Below the pieces are notes generated by a model. It searched no databases, was not told the DNA's origin, and saw only the letters and a program-made list of their open reading frames with translations. The translations under genes were made by a program, and so were the position numbers. A stretch of 64,000 nt of DNA from Dipteronia dyeriana (taxonomy: Eukaryota; Streptophyta; Magnoliopsida; Sapindales; Sapindaceae). Positions 31,924-43,337 of this stretch are shown here, in pieces (positions within the stretch are counted from its first letter, which is position 1; each line of letters opens with the position of its first letter). Location of the stretch: assembly GCA_032871835.1 (NCBI GenBank), contig CM065301.1:32620405-32684404 (forward strand), in the 5' to 3' direction.

Positions 31924-33360
31924 CTCCTCCAAAAATTCAAGGAATATAAGATTTTTTAGATCCCTAAAGAAGAAAATGAAAAGGTAGATACTTTGTCAAA
32001 ACTAGCATCAGTAACAACCACCATCAGGCCAAAGAATACCTCGGTTGCACATCTTCTCAGACCAAGTATAGTTGAACCAAAAGACTTTGAAGTCTAAGAA
32101 ATATGAACACCGATAGATGGTTGGATGACTCAGCTAAAAAGGTACCTGGAAGAAGATATACTCCCTGAAGATCTCGTAGAAGCAAAACACATCAGGTACA
32201 TGTCAGTAAAATACACATTGATTGGAGAAGAACTGTATAGAAAAGGGTTTTCTCGAACACTACAAAGATGTGTATCAGAGGAAGATGCACATCGGATACT
32301 ACAGGAAATCCATGGCAGAGTATGTGGGAACCATACATAAGGTAAAAGCTTGGCACACAAGGTACTCAAGCAAGGTTTTTATTGGCCTTCTCTATTCACT
32401 GATACATAACGATGTTCAAAAAGTTGCAATGCTTGCCAAAGGATCTCCAATGACATTAGACAACCCCAGAACATCTTAGATGCCTCACATCCCCATGGTT
32501 GTTTGCCATGTGGGGTCTGGATTTAATTGGTCTGATGCCAGTTGGAACAGGGGTGGAGCGAAGCATGCAATCGTGGTTGTTGATTATTTTACTAAGTGGG
32601 TGGAAGTTGATGCACTAGTTCACATCACGGAAGCAAACACCATAAAATTTGTAAAGAAAAATATACTCTAAATGTTTGGAGTCCTGAATGCTATTATCAT
32701 TGATAACGACACCCAATTCGATAATAAAAAATTCAGGCAGTTGTGCAATGAGTACTAAATTGCAAATTATTATGCCATACCTGCCCACCCTCAAATAAAT
32801 GGATAAGCTGAAGCAGTAAACAAAGTCATCAAGCACACACTCAAAGCAAAGTTAGATGCCAAAAAGGGCAGTTGGGTTGAAAAAATTTATGAAGTATTAT
32901 GGGCTTATCGGATGACAGTAAGGACTTCTACTGGAGAAATACTGTTTTCTCTAGCATTCAGAACAGAGGTTGTCATCCCAATAGAAACATCGTATATGTC
33001 ACCTAGTGTTAGGCTGTATGATGAAGATCAAAATGCTGATATGCTTTTACAAAGTTTGGATGAGTTAGAAGAAAAAAGAAAGAAATCCTGAGTACGAAAT
33101 GTGGCATATCAGTAAAGAGTGGCCCAACACTATAATTCTCATGTTCGGATTAGAAAGTTCCAGTTAGGAGACCTGCTGCTCAGAAAAGTATCGCTGAACA
33201 TGAAGAATTAAGTCACGGGCTCATTGGCTGACAAATGAGAAGGCCCATACAAAATTGAAGGAATAGCAGGTCACAAAGCATAATGGATTGCCCGACCAGA
33301 TGGAGGGATATTACCCCGACCATGCAATGCCCGATATTTAAAGATCTTTTACCCTTGAAA
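31924..33360 (+). pseudogene. Integrase, copy 2
   Basis: Begins with the WMTQLKRYLEEDILPEDL lead. An HHCC-type zinc region survives in parts (RILQEIHGRVCGNHT; later CNACQR). The catalytic core appears across several frames (FAMWGLDLIGLMPVG, ITDNGTQFDNK-like region near 32,700, then AHPQINGQAEAVNK-like reading near 32,790-32,820). The C-terminal domain ends near 33,357 (PRPCNARYLKIFYP-like). Many stops and frameshifts; I place the domain by order of motifs rather than one open frame. Confidence 0.75.
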
Positions 33361-34228
33361 TTTGTTTTTATTTTTTTGTCAGGATGCTTTTTTTTATTAT
33401 TATTTATTCTTAGCAATCCTTTAAGATTTTCATATTGTTAGTTTTGCAGTTATGAATAAAAGCTCGACACGGGATTCCAAAAATCTGAGTATATGATAAA
33501 AAGAACATATGAAAAAGATTGAACATATGATAATGATATGAAACTGCATGAAATAAAATGCTCGGGGCCATTAATTTGGCAAAAATCCTGAATGGGCGGA
33601 GAAGCTCAAAGGAGCATGCCAGCCGAGTAAGGTCAGCCAAGACCTTAGCCAAAAGGCAAATCGGATGAACCAGATTCTAGAAAACTGTTCAGGGCACCGT
33701 TGGGAAAATTCTGGTGAGTTGCGCAGCTGTGTTAAGCAATTCAGAGCTTAATGATTCGGCAAACCCTTACGCAGACAAAACAATGAGACGTCCTTTGTGA
33801 CTTGCGTAAGGACTCAAACTTATGATTGTGTTGATCCTCGATGTAACGTTTGGGTAGCAACTGAGTATGAAACACAAGTACAAATCTACTTGCCTGTTTC
33901 GAGATGGCTCGGTTAATAATATTAGCTAGTTAATAAGATACTTGGCACTTAAAATTACGTTAGCCAGTTTAATAAGATAATTGGCACTTAAAATTGCGTT
34001 AGCTAGTTTAATAAGATACTTGGCGTTTAAGATTACGAAGAAGTTATTCAAGCCACGACCTTAGCCAGTTCACAAGACACTTGGCATTTAAAAAGAGTTG
34101 CTCGAACAATGATTTTGGCCAATTTAATAAGATACTTGGCATTTTAATATTCGTAAAGGGATTCGCAACAAAAAGCAATCAAGCAAAATATGGAATTTTA
34201 TTAATCCTGAAGATTTTTACAAATATGC
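33361..34228. repeat. 3' non-coding region of gypsy copy 2 with 39-base tandem repeat
   Basis: No gene. From about 33,923 to 34,150 a unit reading TAGCCAGTTTAATAAGATAC, TTGGCACTTAAAATTACG repeats about five times; the first three are 38-39 bases apart (33,923, 33,961, 34,000), the later ones spaced 54-62 bases. Such arrays are common between integrase and 3' LTR in Tat elements. Confidence 0.75.
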
Positions 34229-36231
34229 CTAAGGTGGGGCAGAGGATTTGGAGCCCTTGTCAATGCTCGGATTAGGGACCATTTCATATTCATGTAGGAG
34301 ACTTTCATTAGAAGGCCAGGTGATTATGTAAACTGAATCATTCATCCATTCGCTGTAATCCATTCCAGAGACCGGTCCAACGTCAGGCTCCGACCCATCC
34401 ACACAAGCTTCTTGACTGGCATAAAAAGTCAAAAGAGAATATTCGAATGGGACCTCCAGATGCATAGGATGAGGATCTTTGCCTTTGCTACGACAATAGG
34501 CTCTCCACTCCTTCATTTGAATCTGAAGAGTCTCCAACGAGCGAACCACATGGTTTATGATTGATAGCTCCCAGTTGGCTCGAGGCTTTTTAGTCGCTTG
34601 ATTCTTGACCTTGAAGAATTCGTCAGCCTAGACGAACCCCCGTTGGAACTCCCTAAGCAGTAGGGCATCATAGGTTGGGGACCTCTTAAAATGATCAACC
34701 TCTTGCACTTCAAGTTCCAGCTTGGCTTCCTTGGAAAAGGATTCAACAGTCAAAGCCTGGCGCTCAAGATCTTCAATGTTGCACTCATAAGAAGACTTTA
34801 CTTGTTCAGCCTCTTACTCGGCCCCAAGCATTGACTATTGGGAAATAGAGAATGAGTCTTCCAAAGATTTATCTCTCTCTTCCCCAGCAGAGGTTCTCTT
34901 CACCACCTCCATCTGTCAGGTCAAACAACGATCGATAAATTCCTGGGCAGAACTCGCCTCCTTTTGATAGGCTTCCTCAATCTGAGCATGGCTATCCTCA
35001 CTGTCCTTTAACTGAGCTTTAAGATGCCTAATCTTATCAGTTTGATGTTGTTGGGTCAGAAAAAACTCAGCAAACTTAGCAATCACCTATAGGGAAGTAA
35101 ATTAAAAATTTAAATTAAGGCGTATTGAGATGAAGTTCGGGACAGAAAACTTACGTAAGTAGCACTATTAAAAATGTTGTGAAGACGCTCTGTATGAGAA
35201 CCATTCCTGAAGCGACTCCAATGGTTGTCACCAATAAAAGCTCGATCGGATGACATCATTCTCAACATATCCCAGGGGGGATGCGTATGGTTTCCCGAGG
35301 ATCCCACTTATGCATCCTCAACCTCACAAGGCAAAGAATCTATGTTTAAATTTTCTGGAGTTTCCTCTCTTCCCAAAAGTGTCTCAGCTTGAGCACTCAG
35401 GGGACCCTTAATGTTAGCATCTTCATCGCTTAACTCGATGAACGAAACCACTTGGGGAATTTTCGAAAGAGGTCGAACGGGAGAATCAACTCTCTTCCTC
35501 TTCCTAGCTCGACTACAGTGGAAGCCGACGTCAGCTGCATGATCTACCTAATCCTCCGTGATATCTTCAAAAGATTCAAAAAGATTATGGAGAGGACCAA
35601 CCTGTTCAGCAGAGGGGGTTTCTACATCCTTCACCTATCAAACTAAGATCGTCAGATGTTACACCACCAGGATGCCCTCTCTGCCTGTCTTCATCCTCAG
35701 AAACCCTTTGGTCACTATTAAGTCCCATAGAGACACTTGGACCGCTTGATTCCCCCGCGGTTGGTGGAACGACCTCTTTGGGAATATATTCAGGAACCTG
35801 CTCATCTGCCTCCTTGAAATCTTCATCTGATTCATCATCAGGCGAAGCAATCCCTTCTTCGTTTTGACGAGAAGTATCTTTACGACTGGCTGAATAATTG
35901 TTTTCACTTGGTGAGCTTAGGTGTCATAGACGACATCCACATCATACACTAAATTCAAGAAAGGATGAGTTAAAAAGTCACGGTGAAAAGCAACAAAGTA
36001 AAAGCAACGAGAAAAATCCCACTTACAACATCTGCGGTAAGCTGAAATCTAAGTAAAAAAGCCAAGAGCAATCATATTTTTCTCATCAAAAAGATAGGAC
36101 CTACACCCCTTTTCCAGAGTACTCATTGCCGCCCGAGCAAGATTATTCAACTCGGTATCAGTAAAAATAGGTCGTGACTTGTTCCAGCGAGCAGGAGAGC
36201 AAAAGAAACAACGAACCTTTAGTTTGTACAT
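34229..36231 (-). pseudogene. Antisense ORF of Tat-type element, broken
   Basis: Lies downstream of integrase but reads on the opposite strand, a known peculiarity of Tat-lineage elements (Grande/Retand type). The N-terminal part at 36,231-36,049: VRCFFCSPARWNKSRPIFTD, LFDEKNMIALGFFT. Mid part 35,100-34,700 is predicted coiled coil by its heptad-like pattern (DKIRHLKAQLKDSEDSHAQI; SKEAKLELEVQEVDHFK). The C-terminal part at 34,549-34,229: MVRSLETLQIQMKEWRAYCR, ending EMVPNPSIDKGSKSSAPP. Interrupted by several stops and frame changes. Function of these antisense proteins is not known to me. Confidence 0.6.
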
Positions 36232-36334
36232 CTAGAAATCGATGCCAACAATGTATATATCTTGTTGGTTGTACATTTATTGCCAACACAATGATATCTG
36301 AAAAATAGTGAATATAAATGTTAAGAAATTGGAA
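36232..36334. other. Junction of gypsy copy 2 and Helitron
   Basis: AGAAATCGATGCCAACA near 36,236-36,252 resembles the gypsy LTR end (AGAAATCGACGTCAACA). On the minus strand CTAG at 36,231-36,234 would fit a Helitron 3' end, but I see no convincing hairpin before it. Confidence 0.3.
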
Positions 36335-36672
36335 TTAATAAAAATTGGATGATATAAGAATGAATAGTTTTGTTAGTATCTTACCAACTTGAGCAAAAGT
36401 ATTGATGTAAGTGTCTAAAAGGCTGAAAGGAACAAAAGAGAATTCTTGTGTGTTTTTTAAAGTGCACGCAATATCTTCTCTTTCAATTTCTTTAGCCATT
36501 GTTCCGCTATCAATAATCCATTGGTATTCATTCCGCAAAACTTTATGATCAGGCGAGATAGGTCTAACATTTGCATTTGTAATGTGATACTTCTTGAATA
36601 CTGACATACTGTTAATGTGTCTTCAAATGCATATATGTTTTTGTCAAAGATTGTTGTCTGCATTCTTGTCAC
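36335..36672 (-). pseudogene. RPA-like OB-fold fragment of the Helitron
   Basis: MQTTIFDKNIYAFEDTLTV, then after a frame change FKKYHITNANVRPISPDHK, WIIDSGTMAKEIE and FSFVPFSLLDTYINTFAQVG. This is the N-terminal OB-fold type of replication protein A large subunit, which binds single-stranded DNA. Plant Helitrons often carry such genes next to their Rep-helicase. The frame change sits at CAGTATGTCAGTATTC near 36,600, which looks like an 8-base duplication. Only one OB fold is visible here, so it is truncated. Confidence 0.65.
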
Positions 36673-38229
36673 CTGTAAAAAGTTGGAAAATGATATTAAA
36701 ATACATATTGAAAATGAGTTACTTGCTGGATTAATGTAGAAATAAAATTAATAACATATCTTGTGTTTTGTAAGCCGAGAAATTCATTATTAATTAAAAA
36801 ATGAGATAGTTGTAAAACCAACAAACATCAAACAGGACTAATAAAACAAGATAAGGTTTCTACTAATAGAGCTATTTTAATATGTGCATCACCGTCCAAA
36901 GTTTAAAAAAAAAATTGTATATGCATAAATCTAAATAAAAATAAAAAATTACATATCTTGATCAGCCAAAATATGAACCATATGCAGAAAAATAATATTT
37001 TAGAGCAATGAATAAAAAACAATGATTCAAATCATGAATTCAAAGAAATTGTAAATCTTAAAGCAAATAAAGAAGCTCAAAGCTTTCAACAAATTGAAAG
37101 CAGAGTAGCCATGACTATCACAGAAGATTAATGATACAAAAGTGTATACACAATTGTTCAATCTAAAAATCCAAACCAGAGATGAAATCTAAATATGAGA
37201 AGAAGGAATTGGTTTAAGTTACGATTTTAAAGGGATTTTGCCATGGATTTGGGTGTCAGTTTGGTAAGAAAGTTGAGAGAGATCAGAGGATTTGAAGATT
37301 TTTGATGTTTCGTTTATTAAGAAGAAGAAGAAGAAGAAGAAGAAGATCCGATGAGTTTCATAAAAATAAATAAATAAATGTAAAGTATCAAATGTGACGA
37401 TATAGTGAGAGTTAAAAATTGAAATATTCAAGAAGAAGGCTATAGGATCTGAAGTGATATGATTTTTGATAAAAGTAAAAGAAAAAAAATAGAATAATGA
37501 GGTCCACACAAATTAATGGTAGGTGCAGATATGCAACAAAACCCTAAAAAAATAATTAGATTTTTTTTCAAAAGAAAGCATTTATAAATTAGGATTATTA
37601 GATAATACAAAGTGAGTAAAAAAATGAGAGGTTTAAAATTATCAGAAATTAGGCATAGGGATGCTAATGAAAGAGCAATGACTTATCAAATATGTATGGT
37701 GTACATGAGTATCAACCAATATGAGATGCTGATATTTGGAAGTATTTGTCGTGCTTTTCTTGGCATACTCTTTTCAGCTATGAATACTATTGTTGTCCAT
37801 TTTTTGGTTACAGGACGTATGTCCTGTATGAACTTTGTTTGAGCGGACATATTTAATACATGTTTAGAGACAATAAATAAATAAAATTATTATGATTAAA
37901 AATTCTAAATAGCATAAAATTGTTAAAAAAAGAAAAGAAAAATGGATCAAATAAGTGGTACCAATTGAAAAGAGAATGTTTAACGTTTGTGCGCACTCAA
38001 CAATGTGTTATTCATTTATATTATTCATGTGATGTCATACAACTATATGTTATTCATATATATTATTCATGTGAAATCATTATATATGAGTCGTATCAAT
38101 AAATTGATAGATTGATATGTTTTTGCTTTAAACAAAGCAACATTAAATGAGTGGTACCAATTGAGAAGAAAACGTTAAATATTTATTCACATTCAACTAC
38201 CTGCTATTCAGTTGATAGTGATCTACTTA
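36673..38229. other. Helitron non-coding interior
   Basis: No convincing gene. Contains (GAA)n at 37,321-37,346. Also a diverged second copy of the helicase 3' end: TCGTATCAATAAATTGATAG near 38,092 resembles the sequence near 38,308, followed in both by a TTTTTGCT..GACAAAGC-type block. Confidence 0.5.
37321..37346. repeat. (GAA)n microsatellite
   Basis: About 26 bases of perfect GAA/AAG repeat. Confidence 0.95.
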
Positions 38230-39286
38230 AGCTTAATACATCATGGTAAACAATCTTCTTAAAGTTTTTGTAGTCAAGTAGATCATTATGAGTAGGTCGT
38301 ATCAACATTTTGATAGATTACAATGTTTTTGCTCTAGACAAAGCGACATATAGTTAACAATGGGAGAATACAGGTTCAGGTAAATAGATTCCAATGTAAT
38401 CTAAAGTTTGACCTTGAGCTTTGTTTATTGTCATAGCAAAACTAAGTCTTATAGGAAATTGAGTTCTTTTGTATGGGAATCCATTTTATTCATCTTCTAT
38501 AGGAATAAATGGAATTCTTGGTAAAAAGAAAACTCTTTTTCCTTGATAGTGACCATTGACTATCTCTGCGTCAATTAAGTTTGGGCTAAATCTATGACAA
38601 ATTAATCTTATGCCATTACATAATCCTTCAGAAGGATTAATATTTCGGTAATATTAAGGACAATTTTCCTTAAGCACTAATTGATGGGGAGGAAATCTAC
38701 TTGGTGTGAAACTATTTAAAAAGTCTTCTTGAATGGCATATTCGTTTTTGTTTGTAGTTTCATCAAAGCTGTAATATGTGATATCATCATCGGGAAATTG
38801 TTCAATTAGTAGGCTATTGATATCATCAATATAATCATTTTTTGGAGTTAAGGTTACTAGTTTAGTCATTGTATCTATGTTTTCATAGTAATCATTTAAA
38901 TTTGGAAATACAACATCTATTAAAGCTTTTAACGATATGTCATCGTTTTTATATGGAATAATCATAGATGTAGGAATTTTTATTTTTTCAGCATCAGTGG
39001 TCGGTCATTTTCCATCACCAACCTGTAATAAAAATTCACTGAAATGTGGGTCAAATTTAGCACGCATATTTTAAGTTAATAAAATTTTTGGAAGTAGCGG
39101 CCATAAGTAGGATTTGACAATACTAGCATCAATTATTTCTTCTTTCCTTGCTTTTTGAACAACTGACAAAACTTATCGGAAATCACCACCAAAATTGATG
39201 ACTTTACCATCAAAAAGTTGCTTAGAATCATTGATATCTGGTAACATTCCATCTAAGGCCTCTATTGCTAGTCGATGGGACATAGG

Positions 39287-39903
39287 TAAAGATGCACATT
39301 TTTTCCCAAGGTCCCAATGCTCCGCATCCCCATCCCGTTTTGGGGATTTATTTATTTTTTGGTAAAAAATGGGAAATTGGGGCGAAGGGGGGAGGTGGAA
39401 GGGGATGAAGATGAAAATCATTCCCAAATTGACATAAGGATGGGGATGAGGGGATCCCTCCCTATTTTCCCCATAATTATATTGAAATGGGGATGGGGAT
39501 AGGGATAGGAATAGGGGGAGGTCCCCCATCCCTATTTCCCCATTCCCCCAAACATATATAAATATAATTATAATATATATTTTTAATTATAATATGTATT
39601 TGTATTTGTATTACATTAATGGATTCTATTTTGTATTTGTAATGGAATGTTTATTTTTTTTCAGTTTAATTTATAATTTTTAGTTAAATGGGGAAATAGG
39701 GAAACGGGAAAACGGGAAAAAACCGAAAAATAAATGGAAAAAAATAGGAAACTAGGGTTGGGGATAGATAAACCTCCTCCTAAAATTCCTCATCCCCATT
39801 TTCCCCAAATGGAGAAATGGAGAGAATGGGGGAAGGGTCTGGGAAGTAGGTATGAGGATGGGGGGGTCTATATCCATCCTCATTCCCCAAATGTGCATCT
39901 TTA
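39287..39903. mobile_element. Non-autonomous hAT-like element in the Helitron helicase
   Basis: 617 bases with 15-base inverted ends TAAAGATGCACATTT / AAATGTGCATCTTTA, flanked by the 8-base duplication GACATAGG at 39,279-39,286 and 39,904-39,911. The 8-base duplication and TAAAG start fit the hAT superfamily. It splits the helicase between LIIWDERPMSK and HRLAIEALDG. The interior is built of GGGGAT/ATCCCC words; no transposase. Confidence 0.88.
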
Positions 39904-41149
39904 GACATAGGTCTTTCATCCCAAATTATTAACTTTGCTTGCTTAGCAGTTTTGCTAGACAAGATTGTTTACTAACACTACAAGACATTGTTTTTCAATA
40001 CTTAGAGGAATCTTAAATCTGGAATGAGTTGTTTGACCTCTAGGCAACACCGATGAAACCACACCAGATGACACTGTAGCAAAAGCAGTCATACCTGTAG
40101 ATCAAAGTGTTGCTAGAATAGCTTTATATAAATATGTTTTTCATGTTCCTCTTGGCCCATCAATAAAAAAAGATGTTGATTGTTGCATGAAAATTTTCTC
40201 TAATATTCTATCGTATGCATACTTTTGTTTAGAGTTTAATGATAGTTTTAAGGAAAGATCAGATTCAGAAATAGTTATACCTAATTCATTATTTATTTCC
40301 TTTATCCATTGTTCATCTCCATTAAATATAATGTTATAGTCAACCAAGTGATAATCATTGATGTTATTGCCCTTCGATTCGATAACAAAGTGAATATACT
40401 TTAATATTTTCAATTAGGCATTGAAAAAATTTAAACCGGAATGATGATAAGCTTCAGACGTTAAGACTTCAAATTTATCCTATAGGTGTCTAGGATTAGT
40501 AGGTCTACAATAGACCAAGATAGTGGCAAAAAACCGTCGAAGATTATAAGACATTTGGTATATGCTAGCCTCTTATAAACATTCTTCTAAGGTATTATTT
40601 GAATCTAATAGTCCATACAAGCGAGCTAACTTGCAAAATGATCTGATCTTTACATCATTGAAAATTTTCAAATCATCAAATGATGTTGCAACATTTATGT
40701 GATTTAGTAGCAACCTTAAATAATATCTATCGCCTTCTGTTAGGTGTGCAATTACAATTCTACCAATCATATTACCTCTTTTTCTTGCCGTCCAAACTTT
40801 ATTTTTTTGATCCTAAGAGAAATGTTGAGGAATGTTTTTGTATAATATTGTTTGACCTTGTTTATTGAACTTGTTTAATCTGAAAAAATCAGTTAACATA
40901 GTCCTAGATGATAAGTCTGATCTTAGAACATTTGAAAGTCTATCTGATTTTTTAATTGTAATTAATTATTTATCTTCAAGATGTAATTGCAATGAATACA
41001 CAGCCAGATGTATTTCATTTAAAATAAAATCATAGATTCTCCACATGGCCTCTGGAGGAGAAATCCACCTTGCATATTGGAAATTGTCTATTTCATCAAC
41101 TTGGTTATGTTCATTAGTAAGACTTATGTTAAAAGCTATACGATCATGA

Positions 41150-41151
<2 letters not shown>

Positions 41152-41197
<46 letters not shown>
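41152..41197. repeat. (AT)n microsatellite
   Basis: 46 bases of alternating TA within the Helitron Rep region. Confidence 0.95.
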
Positions 41198-41201
<4 letters not shown>

Positions 41202-42359
41202 ATTAAATATTTTACTGCCTTTACAATAGAATATATTTCAATGTTGATATGACAATCAAATTTTGCTACTAAATACGAATTGTACCGGACAACCCAACGA
41301 TTATCTAAAGTTGCACCTCTTACTACTATCTTTTTCCCACCATCATGACACCTATATTTGGGATATGATTTTTTTCCATTGGTTGTTGTGGAGGAGAATG
41401 TTTAAGGATAACGGCTCCTACAATTTCCTTGTTTAATCATACACACGTTAGTTGGATTAAATTGCCAAAAGGGCCATGTATCATATGTTTAATTACAACT
41501 ACAACTGCTTGTTTTTATTTTTATCTGGGATTTCAGCTGAAACAAATCTATCAAAACTTTCAGGTACATGGATTTTGGCATTTGGTTTAAGAATTATGAA
41601 GAAATGCGCATGAGGTAAACATCTTTTTTTGAAATTCAACCATGTATACATACGCAGCCACCACCCCAAAAATCTCTTTTTTGAATAAATCATCTTCCAA
41701 CTCTTCTCACTTCGCCCTATACACGCGTAATTAAATCAGGCCTATTTTGTACCTCGTCATTCACTCCTAATTCTTGATTTAGTTCATGCCAATTAGGGTT
41801 ACATGTCATTGTTAGGAGAATGTATGGTTTTCCAAATCGTTGAACCAATGTCATTGCATCCACATCTCTTTTTCATATCTATAGGTCCTCCAATAAAAGA
41901 TGATGGAAAAATATCTCGATGACCAATTCTAGATCCTCAATTTTCACCTACTTCAATTCTATCAATAATTCCTTGATAAAGTTCTGGACGAATAGAATCT
42001 TGTTGATTTCTAAAATAATCTAATATAGATGTTTCAATATCAACAACATATTGTTACAGCAATCGTCCTGTATATAACAATATTGATGTTTCTATAGGTC
42101 TAATTTGTAATTTATAGCAATAATAGTCTCGACATGAGACTTCATTTTTCCTTTGTTTTTTTGTACTTTCCTTTTTTAATAGTTCGGTTGGAGAGACTAC
42201 TTGATCTAGAGAATTCAAGCTTTCACCAGGCAATGAGATTTTTTGTTTTTTTCCAAACTCTTAGAATTCCTCGATTCCAACCACTCTCACCGCATGGAAA
42301 CAACGAAGGATATTATAAAGGGTCATAACAACCAAAATAATATTCTATTTTGTGTGAAA

Positions 42360-42906
42360 TGTTAGGAATTCGATTAACACAAAACTATAACATGCTTAGG
42401 TACAAAAATAATCCAGATGTTTAACCTAAATATGTTTCTATACATACTTAATCAAACCTTAAACTATATAACATAACCCATATCAATTCAAGAGAAAATA
42501 ATTAAATCTAGAAATCGGAAGCGTACCTGAATCCATTGTTGGAGATTTGTGAACGGGTTGTGATCTTTCAAATTATCACGACCTTTATAAACCTTACTGT
42601 GTTCTATTTGCTCTGTTGATGGGATGCAGAGAAAACTAAAAGTATCGTGTAATTTGGGGACCATAACCCTAAATATATATAATAATCAAATTATTATATA
42701 TTGGCTATTTCTAATTCGGTCCCTCAACAAATTAGAAATAGTATTCTGGTATCTACACATTAATTCCATGACAATTATACCCTTAGATATTAAGCCTTAA
42801 TGCTTTATATCTTAATTAGATCACTTTAATTTAGGCTAAACCAAAAGATAGCACAACACATTTAATGTTTACATGTGTGGCCCCATATGATGGAATTTTT
42901 CCAACA
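42360..42906 (-). mobile_element. 3' LTR of the copia element
   Basis: 547 bases, TGTTGGAAAA...CCTAACA in its own sense. Nearly the same as the right LTR, which has an extra block of about 45 bases. Confidence 0.93.
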
Positions 42907-42921
42907 ATCTCCCACTGGGCC
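42907..42921 (-). other. Polypurine tract
   Basis: Minus strand GGCCCAGTGGGAGAT directly before the 3' LTR, where plus-strand synthesis is primed. Confidence 0.8.
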
Positions 42922-43337
42922 ACATATGTAACTTTACAAATGTGTATGACTTTATGAGCTCCAAAATTTTGCTATCACAATTTTAGGGTATATCCGAACA
43001 ATCTCGTCCATTGATTATGCCAACATAGGATCAAAGCGACTTTCGTCACATTTAGCGAAACTAAACCCATCAATGGTCACGTATACCAACATAACCAAAT
43101 GACATAGATCGATCATGGATGCGTAGCATGGAAATTACATGCAATGTGATCTATACATGTCTATTCCAACTGGTCTTACTTTATTCCTTAGTGAGATCAA
43201 AACTTAACTCAATGTAACAGAGTGTAATTAACTGAATACTTTATTTCTGATCAGATAAATATCCAAATACATAAATGCATAAATATATCCAAAATAAAAT
43301 TATAGAGCAATACAATACATAATTATACAAACTCCCA

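Larger units (their letters stand above)
38230..42359 (-). pseudogene. Helitron Rep-helicase, main part
   Basis: Reads right to left. Rep region: TLVQRFGKPYILLTMTCNPN (about 41,830-41,770) and the HUH nuclease motif CLPHAHFFIIL (about 41,625-41,590). A middle block MIGRIVIAHLTEGDRYYLRL at 40,770. Helicase (PIF1-type): LNSKQKYAYDRILEKIF, Walker A FIDGPRGT-stop-KT (stop at 40,141-40,143 replaces the Gly before Lys-Thr), Walker B LIIWDERPM (about 39,940-39,915), FDGKVINFGGDFR, and C-terminal [20 protein letters not shown] and LYVALSRAKTL near 38,330. Rep nicks and joins single strands for rolling-circle-type transposition. The frame is interrupted by many stops, by a hAT-like element at 39,287-39,903 and on the right by a copia element. 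Confidence 0.9.

Noticed and set aside
36231..36234. Helitron 3' end (CTAG on the minus strand)
   Set aside because: Fits by position only; no stem-loop of the expected kind in the preceding 20-30 bases, so not called.
37612..37842. 76-codon plus ORF in the Helitron interior
   Set aside because: No family signature, no conserved context, opposite strand to all Helitron genes.
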